From JAAXKN01 sp050259615 (lineage in GTDB: Bacteria > Bacteroidota > Ignavibacteria > Ignavibacteriales > SURF-24), in contig JBLNAZ010000046.1 in assembly GCA_050259615.1 (NCBI GenBank), positions 30,499 to 94,498 on the forward strand: DNA of 64,000 nucleotides, written 5' to 3'. Below the pieces are notes generated by a model. That model ran no database searches. It was not told where the DNA came from and saw only the letters and a program-made list of their open reading frames with translations. A program made the position numbers and the translations under genes. Every line of letters starts with the position of its first letter. Position 1 is the stretch's first letter. Shown piece after piece: positions 15,924-24,898 of this stretch.

Positions 15924-18681
15924 TAGACTTCAAAAATTCAGCATTAAAACCGTTTCAGGGAAAATAATTTCCCAATATGGAAATATTGCGTTTGCATCGT
16001 TTATTATAGCTGTTATCTCCGGAATTCTTCTTGCAATATCATATAACATCAAAAATCCCTACGACTCTGTTTCCTCAATGCTGCTTACCGATCCTGCGGC
16101 TGTTCTTATGAGAAATATCCATAACTGGAGCGCACAGTTATTTCTTGTATTTTTAATTCTGCATACTTACGACCACCTGAAACGCTTTACCGAAAAAAGG
16201 GTTAAAAGCGCCGTGTGGCTCCGCCTTTCGTTATCTGTAATTGCCGGTTTTTTTGTAATGCTTTCGGGATTTATTCTAAAAGGAGATGCCGACAGCCTTC
16301 AGGCCTTCAGAATTATAAGCTCATTGCTTGAAAAGCTGCCTTATATTGGAAAACAGATCTCATATTCATCCCTGGGGGAAATTAAGGATTTTCAAATATT
16401 GTACGTGCATCATATTGCAACCTCTACAATCTTTCTCTGGATAGTTATTGTTGAGCATGCGCGTAGGTTCTGGCCAAAATTTTTAATAGTATTCTATCTG
16501 CTGCCTTTAATCATCCTTGCCGGTTATATTCTTCCTCCGGGACTTCACGATAACTTAAGTCCGGTTATTAAAGGACCATGGTATTTCCTGGGGCTTCAGG
16601 AAGCGTTTCACTGGCTTAAAACACCTTTAGTAGTGGTGGCTGTTTCAGCCGCTGCTTTTATTATTTTTTATTCCCTGCCAAAGCTCTCAGACAAGAGATC
16701 ACTTATTGCTAAAAAGCTTTTGCTTGCAATGGCTTTATTGTATGGGGCTCTCATTGTTGTTGGATTCTTCTTCAGAGGTGAAAACTGGGAGCTTACACCG
16801 CCCTGGAAAAACCCCGCAGTCATAAACCTGAGATTCGTTCCTTTTACCGATATATCCGGCCTGGCTTCTATGAATGTTAAAAGTTCAGACATCCCCACTG
16901 TCCTGGGGAGAAGGGAAGGATGCCTTGTATGCCACGTAAACATGAAGGGATTTTCTCCTTCTCATAATCCGGCGTCAATAGGATGTTCATCCTGTCACAG
17001 CGGAAACCCCTTCACACTTGAAAAACGCGATGCCCACAGAAACTTGATCCTTATACCCGGTAACCTTTCCACTGCAAGGATCAGCTGCGGAAATTCCAGC
17101 TGCCATCCCGGAATTATTCCAAGAGTGGAAAATTCCATTATGACTACGATGATGGGTGTCGTCAGCGTTGACAAATATGTATTTGGCGAAACCTCCTCAC
17201 TTTCAGGATCTGAACGGATTACCGACTTAGGTTATTCACCAGCAGATATACATCTCAGAAATTTATGCGCCTCCTGCCACATTGGAGCAGAGAAAACTGA
17301 ATTCGGACCTGTTTCCGAGCTTTCCCGCGGCGGCGGATGCAATTCATGTCATCTTAACTACAGCCGCGAAGCCCTGGAAAGCCTTAAGAGTTATCAGTCT
17401 GAAAGAAGCGGCGGGAAGGAAATAAGATCACCTGAATTTCACCCGGATCTTTCGTCTAAGGCTGCAGACGAGTTCTGCTTCGGATGCCACAGCCGCTCCG
17501 GGCGCATCTCAACGAGCTATGAAGGATGGTATGAAACCAGCCTGACACCTAAACAGGTTATCGGAAAACAGGGCTTCAGAATCCTTCAGGATGGCAGGGT
17601 GTTTCACGAAATAACACCCGACATACACTTTGAAAAAGGAATGCTATGCATAGACTGCCATACCTCCGCGGAAGTAATGGGGGATGGAAAAGTTTACCCG
17701 CATAAGGAAGACCAGGTAAAGATTAGCTGTACAGACTGCCACAGGACATCATTTAATAACCTGGTGAGCCTTAAAGAACTTGACTTCGAATCCGGAAAGA
17801 TCGCTTCTTTAAGAAACGCTGACAAAAAGGGCCGGGTATTTCTTTATACTGAAAAAGGGAAGGTTCCCCTTATTAACACTCTTGCCATAAATAATAAGGC
17901 CATTCTGATCGGAAAGGATAAAAGCGATTCCCTTGAGCTGAAGGCTCCGCTTAGAGTCTGCCTTGAAAGTAAATCGCATGGGCGCCTTTCCTGCAGCACC
18001 TGCCATTCCCCCTGGGCTCCCCAATGCCTGAACTGTCATACCGCCTTCAATCCAAATGCTGAAGGTTTCGACCTGCTGGATAACGCTGAAACAAAAGGGG
18101 ACTGGATTGAACATCCCGGTGAAATGCTGCACGACAGTCCCGTTCTTGGAACAAGGCTCGTTAAGGATTTAAACGGAAATCAAAAAAGAATAATAGGTAC
18201 CTTTGTTCCCGGCATGATTCTCTCAATTGACAGGTCTGCTTTCTCGAGGGGTGCAAAAAAGGAAGACCTTTTCCGCAGGTTCTATGCACCTGCGTTTTCA
18301 CATACAATAGTGAGGACTTCCAGAAGCTGCACCTCGTGCCATAATAACTCTGCTGCAATCGGATTTGGAAGGGGAGAACTGACTTATATAAAACAGGGGA
18401 GTTTTGGAAAATGGAAGTTTAAGGCAAAATATCCTCACAATAAGTTTGACGGATTGCCGCAGGATGCGTGGGTGGGATATCTGCAGACAAAAAGAACTGA
18501 CGCCTCAACACGCAAAGGAGCCAGGCCTTTTACGGTTGACGAACAGAAGAAAATATTAACCGTGGGTGCCTGCCTGACCTGCCATAAGCCGGATTCAAAC
18601 GTAATGAATAATCTCCTTCTTGATCCGGGCAGAACTTTTTCAAGTGTCAGCACTAAATGTGTTCTGCCCGCCTGGCGTTAA
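15910..18681 (+). CDS. Cytochrome b fused to a 12-haem cytochrome c domain
   Basis: About 923 residues from the ATG at 15910 (an ATG at 15886 would add 8 residues; neither has a strong Shine-Dalgarno). Residues 1-300 are a cytochrome b with both subunit regions. Haem-b His pairs are seen in HNWSAQLFLVFLILH (13 residues apart) and HIATSTIFLWIVIVEH (14 apart, as in cytochrome b6). Several further transmembrane segments follow, including around PPGLHDNLSPVIKGPWYFLG. From about residue 335 the protein is periplasmic and carries eleven CXXCH motifs plus one CX4CH (CGNSSCH). The expected function is quinol oxidation with electron output through a haem wire. It partners the Rieske protein and precedes a sulfur-type molybdoenzyme operon. 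Confidence 0.9.
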   Translation: MQQNNRLQKFSIKTVSGKIISQYGNIAFASFIIAVISGILLAISYNIKNPYDSVSSMLLTDPAAVLMRNIHNWSAQLFLVFLILHTYDHLKRFTEKRVKSAVWLRLSLSVIAGFFVMLSGFILKGDADSLQAFRIISSLLEKLPYIGKQISYSSLGEIKDFQILYVHHIATSTIFLWIVIVEHARRFWPKFLIVFYLLPLIILAGYILPPGLHDNLSPVIKGPWYFLGLQEAFHWLKTPLVVVAVSAAAFIIFYSLPKLSDKRSLIAKKLLLAMALLYGALIVVGFFFRGENWELTPPWKNPAVINLRFVPFTDISGLASMNVKSSDIPTVLGRREGCLVCHVNMKGFSPSHNPASIGCSSCHSGNPFTLEKRDAHRNLILIPGNLSTARISCGNSSCHPGIIPRVENSIMTTMMGVVSVDKYVFGETSSLSGSERITDLGYSPADIHLRNLCASCHIGAEKTEFGPVSELSRGGGCNSCHLNYSREALESLKSYQSERSGGKEIRSPEFHPDLSSKAADEFCFGCHSRSGRISTSYEGWYETSLTPKQVIGKQGFRILQDGRVFHEITPDIHFEKGMLCIDCHTSAEVMGDGKVYPHKEDQVKISCTDCHRTSFNNLVSLKELDFESGKIASLRNADKKGRVFLYTEKGKVPLINTLAINNKAILIGKDKSDSLELKAPLRVCLESKSHGRLSCSTCHSPWAPQCLNCHTAFNPNAEGFDLLDNAETKGDWIEHPGEMLHDSPVLGTRLVKDLNGNQKRIIGTFVPGMILSIDRSAFSRGAKKEDLFRRFYAPAFSHTIVRTSRSCTSCHNNSAAIGFGRGELTYIKQGSFGKWKFKAKYPHNKFDGLPQDAWVGYLQTKRTDASTRKGARPFTVDEQKKILTVGACLTCHKPDSNVMNNLLLDPGRTFSSVSTKCVLPAWR

Positions 18682-18860
18682 ATTCCAAGGATAATATGTC
18701 TTCTTAATCCCAAAAATATGAAAACCTGATATTCTTTTTCCTTCAAATAATAAAACCCCTGGTGTCCATTTTAAAACTCCCTGCAAAATTAATTCAATAC
18801 CTAGCATTTATAACTGGCAGAATATTTGATATTTATAAATATAAGGTTTTGGAGAATCCA

Positions 18861-19304
18861 ATGAGTTTTAAAATAAACAACGATGAGCCCTTGTTTCCGA
18901 TCAGCAAGGCTGCCGAGCTTCTTAACGTGTCCATACCTACACTCAGGATGTATGAGCGCGAAGGCTTGATAATACCTTTTAAGAAAAGTACCAGCCACAG
19001 GCTTTTCTCAAAAAACGACCTGGAACGCATAGAGTGCATCCGCCGTGCAATTAATGAAAGCAAGATCAGCATTAACGGAATTAAAATGATTTATTCTCTC
19101 ATCCCTTGCTGGAATATTGTGGGATGTTCTTTGGAATCAAGAAAAAAATGCACCTCCTTCGGAGATAATCACGAGCCATGCTGGACTATAAAACATCCGG
19201 GTACTGAATGTGAAAATAAAAACTGCCGGGAGTGCCCGGTGTATAAAGATTTTTCCGAATGCGGACGAATAAAGGAATCAATTAAAAATCTTGGGGAAAA
19301 ATAA
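18861..19304 (+). CDS. MerR-like regulator with Cys-rich C-terminal domain
   Basis: 147 residues from the ATG at 18861, where GGAG at 18851-18854 lies 6 bases upstream; a longer in-frame reading from 18762 lacks such a site. The N-terminal winged helix is MerR-type (ISKAAELLNVSIPTLRMYEREGLI, then RLFSKNDLERI). The C-terminal half has eight Cys in CWNIVGC, KKC, PCW, TEC, NC, REC and SEC, resembling the two-CW type domain. Eight Cys in about 60 residues suggests an FeS cluster, haem or Zn and therefore redox sensing. Its stop overlaps the start of the molybdoenzyme gene (TAATG), so it probably regulates its own operon. Confidence 0.8.
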   Translation: MSFKINNDEPLFPISKAAELLNVSIPTLRMYEREGLIIPFKKSTSHRLFSKNDLERIECIRRAINESKISINGIKMIYSLIPCWNIVGCSLESRKKCTSFGDNHEPCWTIKHPGTECENKNCRECPVYKDFSECGRIKESIKNLGEK

Positions 19305-21514
19305 TGAATCCAATATCCAGAAGAAAATTCCTGAAGATCTCTGGCGCCACACTGGGCCTTGCTGCTGCAGCGGGTTCTACATTAAATGCTGTGGTTAAAA
19401 ACGCGGAGAAGTTAAATCCCTCTTCAGGAATGCTGAAAAAAGGAATCCGGAAAATTCCTACCTTCTGCGACGTATGTTTCTGGAAGTGTGGTGCTATTGC
19501 ATACCTGAAGGACGGGGAACTGTGGAAAATTGAGGGTAACCCTTTGGACCCCTTAAGCCGGGGAAGACTCTGCCCGAGGGGTACCGGCGGAATCGGAATG
19601 CATACCGATCCCGACAGGCTGAAGTCGCCTCTTATCAGAAGAAGCTACAGGGGGGAGGAAAGATGGACAGAAGTGACATGGGACGAAGCTTTCAGCTACA
19701 TCGCCGAAAAAATGCAGAAAATTAAAGCTGAATACGGACCTGAAGCAGTAGCCTACTTCAGCCACGGCATAGGAGGGGGCTTTATTAAACACACACTGAA
19801 GGCTTATGGCGCCATCAATATGGCGGCACCTTCTTTTGCCCAGTGCAGGGGACCCCGCGACATCGGCTTCAAACTCACCTTCGGTCATGAGGTCGGAAGT
19901 CCTGAAAGAACAGACATAAAAAACAGCAGGTGCATCGTACTCATAGGCTCCCATCTCGGCGAAAACATGCATAATACACAGATGCAGGAGTTTGCTGAGG
20001 CTGTGGGCAAGGGAGCATCTGTAATTGTTGTGGATCCGAGGTTTTCAACTGCGGCATCAAAGGCTAAGTATTATCTCCCATTGAAGCCCGGAACGGACAT
20101 TGCGCTGCTTCTGGCCTGGATGAATGTCCTTTTGAAAGAAAACCTTTATCATAAAGAATATGTAGATAAGTACGGCTTCGGATTTGAACAGTTTACTTAT
20201 GAGGTTGAATCGTGTACTCCGGAATGGGCTTATCCTATAACAGGAATTGAACCTGAGATTATCCGCGAAACCGCGCGTGAAATGGCACGTTATAAACCTT
20301 CCACGCTTGTGCATCCGGGGCGCCATTCCGCCTGGTACGGCGATGACACACAGAGAAGCCGTGCAATTGCTCTACTGAATGCCCTGCTTGGAAGCTGGGG
20401 AAATAAGGGAGGGTTCTATACCCCTGCAAGCCTGGATGTGCCCGCATACCCGTATCCGGCTTATCCCGTTTCAGCAAAAAGTAAGGCCGATAACCCGGGC
20501 AATAAATATCCCTTTGCATCTGAACAAATTACAACAGGAATCCGCGAAGCTACAATTTCAGGTAATCCTTATCCCATAAAGGGCTGGTTTACTTATGCCG
20601 TTAACCTCATGCAGGCACTGCCACAGGTTGATGAAACAATCAGGGCAATACAAAATCTCGATCTCCTGGTGGTTGTGGATGTCGTTCCAAGTGAGATGGC
20701 AGGCTGGGCTGACGTTGTTCTGCCTGAATCTGTATACCTCGAAAGATTCGATGACATAAACGTGGAACTCTTCAGAGAGCCTTTCATCGCTCTAAGGCAG
20801 CCAGTAGTTGAGCCGCCTTATGACGAGAAGCCTAACTGGTGGATTGCGAAAAAGCTGGCTGAAAAGCTGGGACTAGCGGCTTACTATCCGTGGAATGATA
20901 TTGAGGAATACCTCGACTTCAGGCTTAGCAAAGCGGGCTACAGCTTTAACGAGCTTAAAACCAAGGGTATCATTAACGGCCCTAAACAGCCGGTCTATTT
21001 CGATGAAGGCGTTCCTGCCGAATTCCCAACTCCATCAGGGAAAATTGAATTTTATTCGCTGCAGCTGGCAAAGGCAGGATTTGATCCTGTCCCGAAATTC
21101 AATCCTCCCGCAGAAGCTCCTCAAGGATACTTCAGGCTGCTTTTCGGGCGCGCTCCTGTTCACACATTCAGCAGGACCCAGTCAAATAGAATTCTTTCAG
21201 ACATGATGGAAGAAAATGAACTGTGGGTAAACAGGGATATAGCTAAGAACATGGGGCTTAAATCAGGGGACTATGTTAAGCTTAAAAACCAGACCGGGGT
21301 TATCAGCAATAAGGTTAAGGTTAAGGCTACAGAAAGAATAAGACCTGATTGCGTTTATATGGTGCATGGATTCGGGCACTGGTCTAAAGGACTGAAAGGG
21401 CCTTTCATGAAAGGGGCCAGCGATTCAAAACTGATTACTGAATATAAATCTGACCCATTAATGGGAGGCACAGGAATGAATGTTAATTTCGTAACCCTGG
21501 AACTGGAGGCTTAA
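19304..21514 (+). CDS. Molybdopterin oxidoreductase, CISM type (polysulfide/thiosulfate reductase-like)
   Basis: 736 residues. A Tat signal (SRRKFLKISG) precedes a [4Fe-4S] motif (CDVCFWKCG ... RLCPRG), then the bis-MGD-binding domains of the DMSO-reductase family. CRGPRDIGF contains a candidate Mo-ligating Cys, and the C-terminal molybdopterin dinucleotide-binding domain includes GRAPVHTFSRTQSNR. With the FeS and NrfD-type genes that follow, it is the catalytic subunit of a PsrABC/PhsABC-like complex on the periplasmic side. The substrate (polysulfide, thiosulfate, tetrathionate or arsenic oxyanion) cannot be fixed from the sequence; the neighbouring YeeE/YedE and rhodanese genes favour a sulfur compound. 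Confidence 0.9.
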   Translation: MNPISRRKFLKISGATLGLAAAAGSTLNAVVKNAEKLNPSSGMLKKGIRKIPTFCDVCFWKCGAIAYLKDGELWKIEGNPLDPLSRGRLCPRGTGGIGMHTDPDRLKSPLIRRSYRGEERWTEVTWDEAFSYIAEKMQKIKAEYGPEAVAYFSHGIGGGFIKHTLKAYGAINMAAPSFAQCRGPRDIGFKLTFGHEVGSPERTDIKNSRCIVLIGSHLGENMHNTQMQEFAEAVGKGASVIVVDPRFSTAASKAKYYLPLKPGTDIALLLAWMNVLLKENLYHKEYVDKYGFGFEQFTYEVESCTPEWAYPITGIEPEIIRETAREMARYKPSTLVHPGRHSAWYGDDTQRSRAIALLNALLGSWGNKGGFYTPASLDVPAYPYPAYPVSAKSKADNPGNKYPFASEQITTGIREATISGNPYPIKGWFTYAVNLMQALPQVDETIRAIQNLDLLVVVDVVPSEMAGWADVVLPESVYLERFDDINVELFREPFIALRQPVVEPPYDEKPNWWIAKKLAEKLGLAAYYPWNDIEEYLDFRLSKAGYSFNELKTKGIINGPKQPVYFDEGVPAEFPTPSGKIEFYSLQLAKAGFDPVPKFNPPAEAPQGYFRLLFGRAPVHTFSRTQSNRILSDMMEENELWVNRDIAKNMGLKSGDYVKLKNQTGVISNKVKVKATERIRPDCVYMVHGFGHWSKGLKGPFMKGASDSKLITEYKSDPLMGGTGMNVNFVTLELEA

Positions 21515-21515
21515 T

Positions 21516-22055
21516 ATGGCAAGATTCGCAATGGCCATCGATACGAAAAAATGCGTGGGCTGCATGGATTGCGTTGTCGCATGCAAAACTGAAAATGAAA
21601 TCCCCGAAGGATTTAACAGGGCATGGATAGAACAGGATCTGAAAGGAAAGTTTCCAGATCTTAATCTTGAGATCAGAAGCGAAAGGTGCAATCACTGCGA
21701 TAATGCCCCCTGTGTTGCCGCATGCCCTACAGGGGCAAGCCATGTAAACGACCTGGGTAGGGTAGTTCTTGTGGATCACGGCAGGTGCATAGGCTGCAAG
21801 GTCTGTATTGCTGCCTGTCCGTACGATGCACGCTACGTTCACCCTGATGGATATGTGGATAAATGCACCTTTTGCATTCACAGGGTTGAAAAAGGGAGTA
21901 ATCCCGCTTGCGCCGAAGTATGTCCCGCATATGCCATTACCTTTGGTGACGTGGAGGATCCTGAAAGTGAAATAAGCAAAATTCTTGGTTCACGCCTTAG
22001 TCACACACTTATTCCTGAGGCTGGAACTAAACCTCAGATATACTACTTAATTTAG
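21516..22055 (+). CDS. Four-cluster [4Fe-4S] electron-transfer subunit (PsrB/PhsB-like)
   Basis: 179 residues with four Cys groups: CVGCMDCVVACK, CNHCDNAPCVAACP, CIGCKVCIAACP and CTFC...CAEVCP. These bind four [4Fe-4S] clusters, the pattern of PsrB/DmsB proteins, which link the molybdoenzyme to the membrane quinone-reactive subunit. GGAGG at the end of the upstream gene serves as its ribosome-binding site. No signal peptide is present; export by hitchhiking on the Tat signal of the catalytic subunit is usual. Confidence 0.93.
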   Translation: MARFAMAIDTKKCVGCMDCVVACKTENEIPEGFNRAWIEQDLKGKFPDLNLEIRSERCNHCDNAPCVAACPTGASHVNDLGRVVLVDHGRCIGCKVCIAACPYDARYVHPDGYVDKCTFCIHRVEKGSNPACAEVCPAYAITFGDVEDPESEISKILGSRLSHTLIPEAGTKPQIYYLI

Positions 22056-22064
22056 AGGTCACTA

Positions 22065-23012
22065 ATGCAAGAATTAACTACAACAAGACATAATGAACTC
22101 ATAGAGCCATTCCTGCAAATCTGGAACTGGCAGATTCCGGTTTATCTTTTCCTGGGCGGACTTGTAGCCGGACTTATGATTATATCCGGTTATTCCTTAC
22201 TTAAAGGCAGATTCAAGGAAAATGACTGCTCATGCGTCTATCTGCCCCTGGTAAGCATCATTCTTTTGAGTCTTGGTATGCTGGCACTGTTTCTGGACCT
22301 GGAGCATAAGCTTTTTGTCTGGAGGCTCTATACGGCATTCAGAATTACTTCGCCAATGTCCTGGGGAGCCTGGATATTAATAGCTGTATACGTAGCCCTT
22401 TTGAGCAACTTTCTTATTAATCCTCCGCTTTTGCTTAAAGCCTTATCGCCCAGGCTTCAGGCTGTTTCAGAGGAGTTTCAGTCATCGGAAAAGGTTGTAA
22501 AAGGCGTTGCCACTGGCAGCATTCTGCTCGGAACACTTCTGGGTATTTATACAGGCATACTATTAAGCTCCCTTGGAGCCAGGCCCCTCTGGAATTCATC
22601 TTCGCTCTGGCTGCTGTTTCTTGTCTCCGGCTTGTCTTCAGCTTCAGCTTTTGTCCACCTCATTTCAAAAAACGCTGAGGAAAAGCACTTCCTCCTAAAG
22701 GCAGACAGCGCGCTGCTTATAGCTGAACTCTTCGTGATTTTTATGGTGATACTTGGGCTCCTGAGTTCAGACCGCGCTCATATTGAAGCTGTCTCTTTAA
22801 TTCTGACCGGGAAATATGCTGCCGTATTCTGGGTATTTGTTGTTGGACTTGGAATTGTAATTCCGCTTTTACTTCAACTGCTTACTCTTAAAAGCAAAGT
22901 AAGGCACTCGGTAATCCCGGCTTTAATGGTAATTTTCGGCGGTCTTCTGCTCAGATTTGTAATCGTTTACGCGGGGCAGTACAGCCACTATCTTAATGCA
23001 CATTTTAAGTAA
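22065..23012 (+). CDS. NrfD/PsrC-type membrane subunit
   Basis: 315 residues with about eight hydrophobic segments starting at IPVYLFLGGLVAGLMIISGY, the hallmark opening of NrfD/PsrC proteins. It has no Cys cluster or haem motif. The family exchanges electrons with menaquinone at the membrane for the FeS subunit. The start is supported by AGAGG upstream. It completes the three-subunit complex. Confidence 0.92.
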   Translation: MQELTTTRHNELIEPFLQIWNWQIPVYLFLGGLVAGLMIISGYSLLKGRFKENDCSCVYLPLVSIILLSLGMLALFLDLEHKLFVWRLYTAFRITSPMSWGAWILIAVYVALLSNFLINPPLLLKALSPRLQAVSEEFQSSEKVVKGVATGSILLGTLLGIYTGILLSSLGARPLWNSSSLWLLFLVSGLSSASAFVHLISKNAEEKHFLLKADSALLIAELFVIFMVILGLLSSDRAHIEAVSLILTGKYAAVFWVFVVGLGIVIPLLLQLLTLKSKVRHSVIPALMVIFGGLLLRFVIVYAGQYSHYLNAHFK

Positions 23013-23023
23013 GGAGTAAATAA

Positions 23024-23602
23024 ATGTTAACTATGACAGAAAAAGTTCCTGCCGGACAAACCGGCACTGATTACCAGGAGGGAACTGTACCGGTTAAGCA
23101 GTACTGGAATCCCTATGTTTCAGGAGTTGCACTGGGACTGGTGCTTCTTTCTGCTTTTGTAATAATGGGGCGCGGCCTTGGTGCCTCAGGTGCCTTCTCA
23201 ACCTTTGTTTCTGTGGGCGTTAATTCCATTGCTCCGGAACATGCACAAAGTAATGAAGCAATAAAAGGCTACCTCGGGGATGGTACAGTAAGTCCATTTA
23301 AGGAATGGCTGGTCTTTGAGGTTCTGGGGGTCTTTGTGGGCGGCATTATTTCAGGACTGGTTTCAGGGCGTTTGAAGAAAAGAATTGAAAAAGGTCCGCG
23401 GATTGGGAACAGGCAAAGACTCGTTTATGCAGTAGCAGGGGGAGTTCTTATGGGAATAGGCGCACGCCTGGGGCGCGGATGCACCAGCGGGCAGGCCCTG
23501 ACAGGCGGAGCAATGTTAAACCTTGGCAGCTGGGCTTTTATGCTTTCCGTTTTTGCAGGAGCATACGCCTTGGCCTATTTTATGAGGAGGCAATGGTTAT
23601 GA
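23024..23602 (+). CDS. YeeE/YedE-family sulfur transporter, first half-size protein
   Basis: 192 residues. Hydrophobic segments begin near residue 26, and the sulf_transp motif GARLGRGCTSGQALTGGAML is present with its conserved Cys. Full-length YeeE/YedE proteins are about twice this size and have been linked to thiosulfate uptake. Here the two halves are separate genes overlapping at TATGA. AAGGAG precedes the ATG. It is encoded in the reductase operon. Confidence 0.85.
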   Translation: MLTMTEKVPAGQTGTDYQEGTVPVKQYWNPYVSGVALGLVLLSAFVIMGRGLGASGAFSTFVSVGVNSIAPEHAQSNEAIKGYLGDGTVSPFKEWLVFEVLGVFVGGIISGLVSGRLKKRIEKGPRIGNRQRLVYAVAGGVLMGIGARLGRGCTSGQALTGGAMLNLGSWAFMLSVFAGAYALAYFMRRQWL

Positions 23603-24201
23603 ACTTTCCTTTCTTTAAATTCGACGCATTCGGGCTTGAAGTAAGCCTTTTTGTAGCCTTTATTATCGGAATCGGATTCGGCTTTGTCCTTGAAAAAGCC
23701 GGCTTTGGAAGCGCTAAAATTCTGGCCTCACAGTTCTATTTTACAAATATGAGAGTCTTTAAGGTGATGTTTTCTGCAATCGTTACAGCCATGCTAGGGG
23801 TCTTTTATCTTTCCTGGCTTGGATGGCTGGATATATCACTGGTTTATATGACAGATACATACCTCGTGCCCCAGATTGCAGGAGGTTTTATTCTTGGGCT
23901 GGGGTTTGTAATTGGCGGCTATTGCCCCGGAACCGGGGTGGTGGCATCTGCAAGCGGGGCAGTAGACGGAATGATGTATGTTGTTGGTGTCGCGCTTGGG
24001 ATTTTTGTTTTTGATGAAGCTTTCCCATTTATTAAAGACTTTGTTAACTCTACTTATATGGGACGCGTATCTATTCCGCAGTACTTTAACCTCTCTTACG
24101 GGTTCGTTGTTTTCCTTGTTGTTCTGATGGCTTTGGGCGGATTCATTGCAGCAGAGTGGGGAGAAAAGCTTATGGCTAAGAAAGCGGAGGGGAAAAAATG
24201 A
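23599..24201 (+). CDS. YeeE/YedE-family sulfur transporter, second half-size protein
   Basis: About 200 residues with hydrophobic segments and the motifs FVLEKAGFGSAKILASQFYF and GGYCPGTGVVASASGA, the second conserved-Cys motif of the YeeE/YedE fold. ATG codons at 23593 and 23599 are in frame. GGAGG at 23586-23590 is 8 bases from 23599 and only 2 from 23593, so 23599 is preferred; it overlaps the stop of the first half. The two proteins probably work as a heterodimeric channel for thiosulfate or a related sulfur species. Confidence 0.85.
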   Translation: MNFPFFKFDAFGLEVSLFVAFIIGIGFGFVLEKAGFGSAKILASQFYFTNMRVFKVMFSAIVTAMLGVFYLSWLGWLDISLVYMTDTYLVPQIAGGFILGLGFVIGGYCPGTGVVASASGAVDGMMYVVGVALGIFVFDEAFPFIKDFVNSTYMGRVSIPQYFNLSYGFVVFLVVLMALGGFIAAEWGEKLMAKKAEGKK

Positions 24202-24854
24202 AAAAACGATTTCAAGATTTAACTATAGAAAAAAAACTGGGACTCGCCGCCCTACTGTTGGGCTTTTTGGCGCTTTTCGGAGCTGATCCATATAATCACG
24301 CCTTTTCTTCAGTTAATACAAAGGAAATAGCTTTTGCGGCAGAAAGCAGGAGTACAAAAGTAGACCCCCTTGAACTTGCCGGATGGATAATTAAAGGAAA
24401 AGCAGATTACAAACTTGTTGATGTGCGTTCTGAGAAAGAATTTAATGAGTATCATATTCCTGAAGCCCAAAACTTTGCCTTAGTGGAACTGCAAAATTCG
24501 TCCATTGAGAAAACAGAAAAGATACTTTTATATTCGGGAAATGAAATGGATGCAGCCCAAGGCTGGTTTTTACTTCGCTCAAAAGGCTATAAGGCTGTTT
24601 ACATATTGTCGGGTGGTCTGGAGGCATGGAAGAGTCAGGTGCTTTTCCCGAGTATTGCTTTGAGCACAAATCCTGATGAAACGATGAAGTCTGAAAAAAT
24701 TAAACAGATAAGCAGATATTTCGGGGGTGTGCCTCAGGTATCAGGGAGTGATAGTTCCGTTACTGCAAAAACTGAAATGCCGAAACTTCAGGCGCCAGTT
24801 CAGCAGAGCCAGGCAGGCACGTCTTCACGGAGAACGAAAAAAGAAGGGTGCTAG
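24198..24854 (+). CDS. Membrane-anchored rhodanese-like protein lacking the catalytic Cys
   Basis: 218 residues. An N-terminal membrane segment (15-30) is followed by a rhodanese fold (about 55-155: DVRSEKEFNEYHIPEAQNF, ILSGGLEAWKSQ). At the active-site loop the sequence reads LLYSGNEMDAAQG, where active rhodaneses have Cys after the Tyr. The only Cys visible in the protein is the last residue (KKEGC). A low-complexity Gln/Ser tail follows the domain. It overlaps the transporter gene by 4 bases (ATGA). It might bind sulfur species or a partner rather than transfer sulfane sulfur. Confidence 0.8.
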   Translation: MKKRFQDLTIEKKLGLAALLLGFLALFGADPYNHAFSSVNTKEIAFAAESRSTKVDPLELAGWIIKGKADYKLVDVRSEKEFNEYHIPEAQNFALVELQNSSIEKTEKILLYSGNEMDAAQGWFLLRSKGYKAVYILSGGLEAWKSQVLFPSIALSTNPDETMKSEKIKQISRYFGGVPQVSGSDSSVTAKTEMPKLQAPVQQSQAGTSSRRTKKEGC

Positions 24855-24864
24855 TACAATTAAG

Positions 24865-24898
24865 GAGCGCTAAGAAAATTATTTCTGTCTTAGCGCTC
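24865..24898. terminator. Bidirectional terminator between convergent operons
   Basis: GAGCGCTAAGA and TCTTAGCGCTC form a perfect 11-bp stem with a 12-base loop, between the rhodanese gene (+, ends 24854) and the MOSC gene (-, ends 24890). The MOSC stop codon lies inside the 3' arm. T-runs are weak on both sides. Confidence 0.6.
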
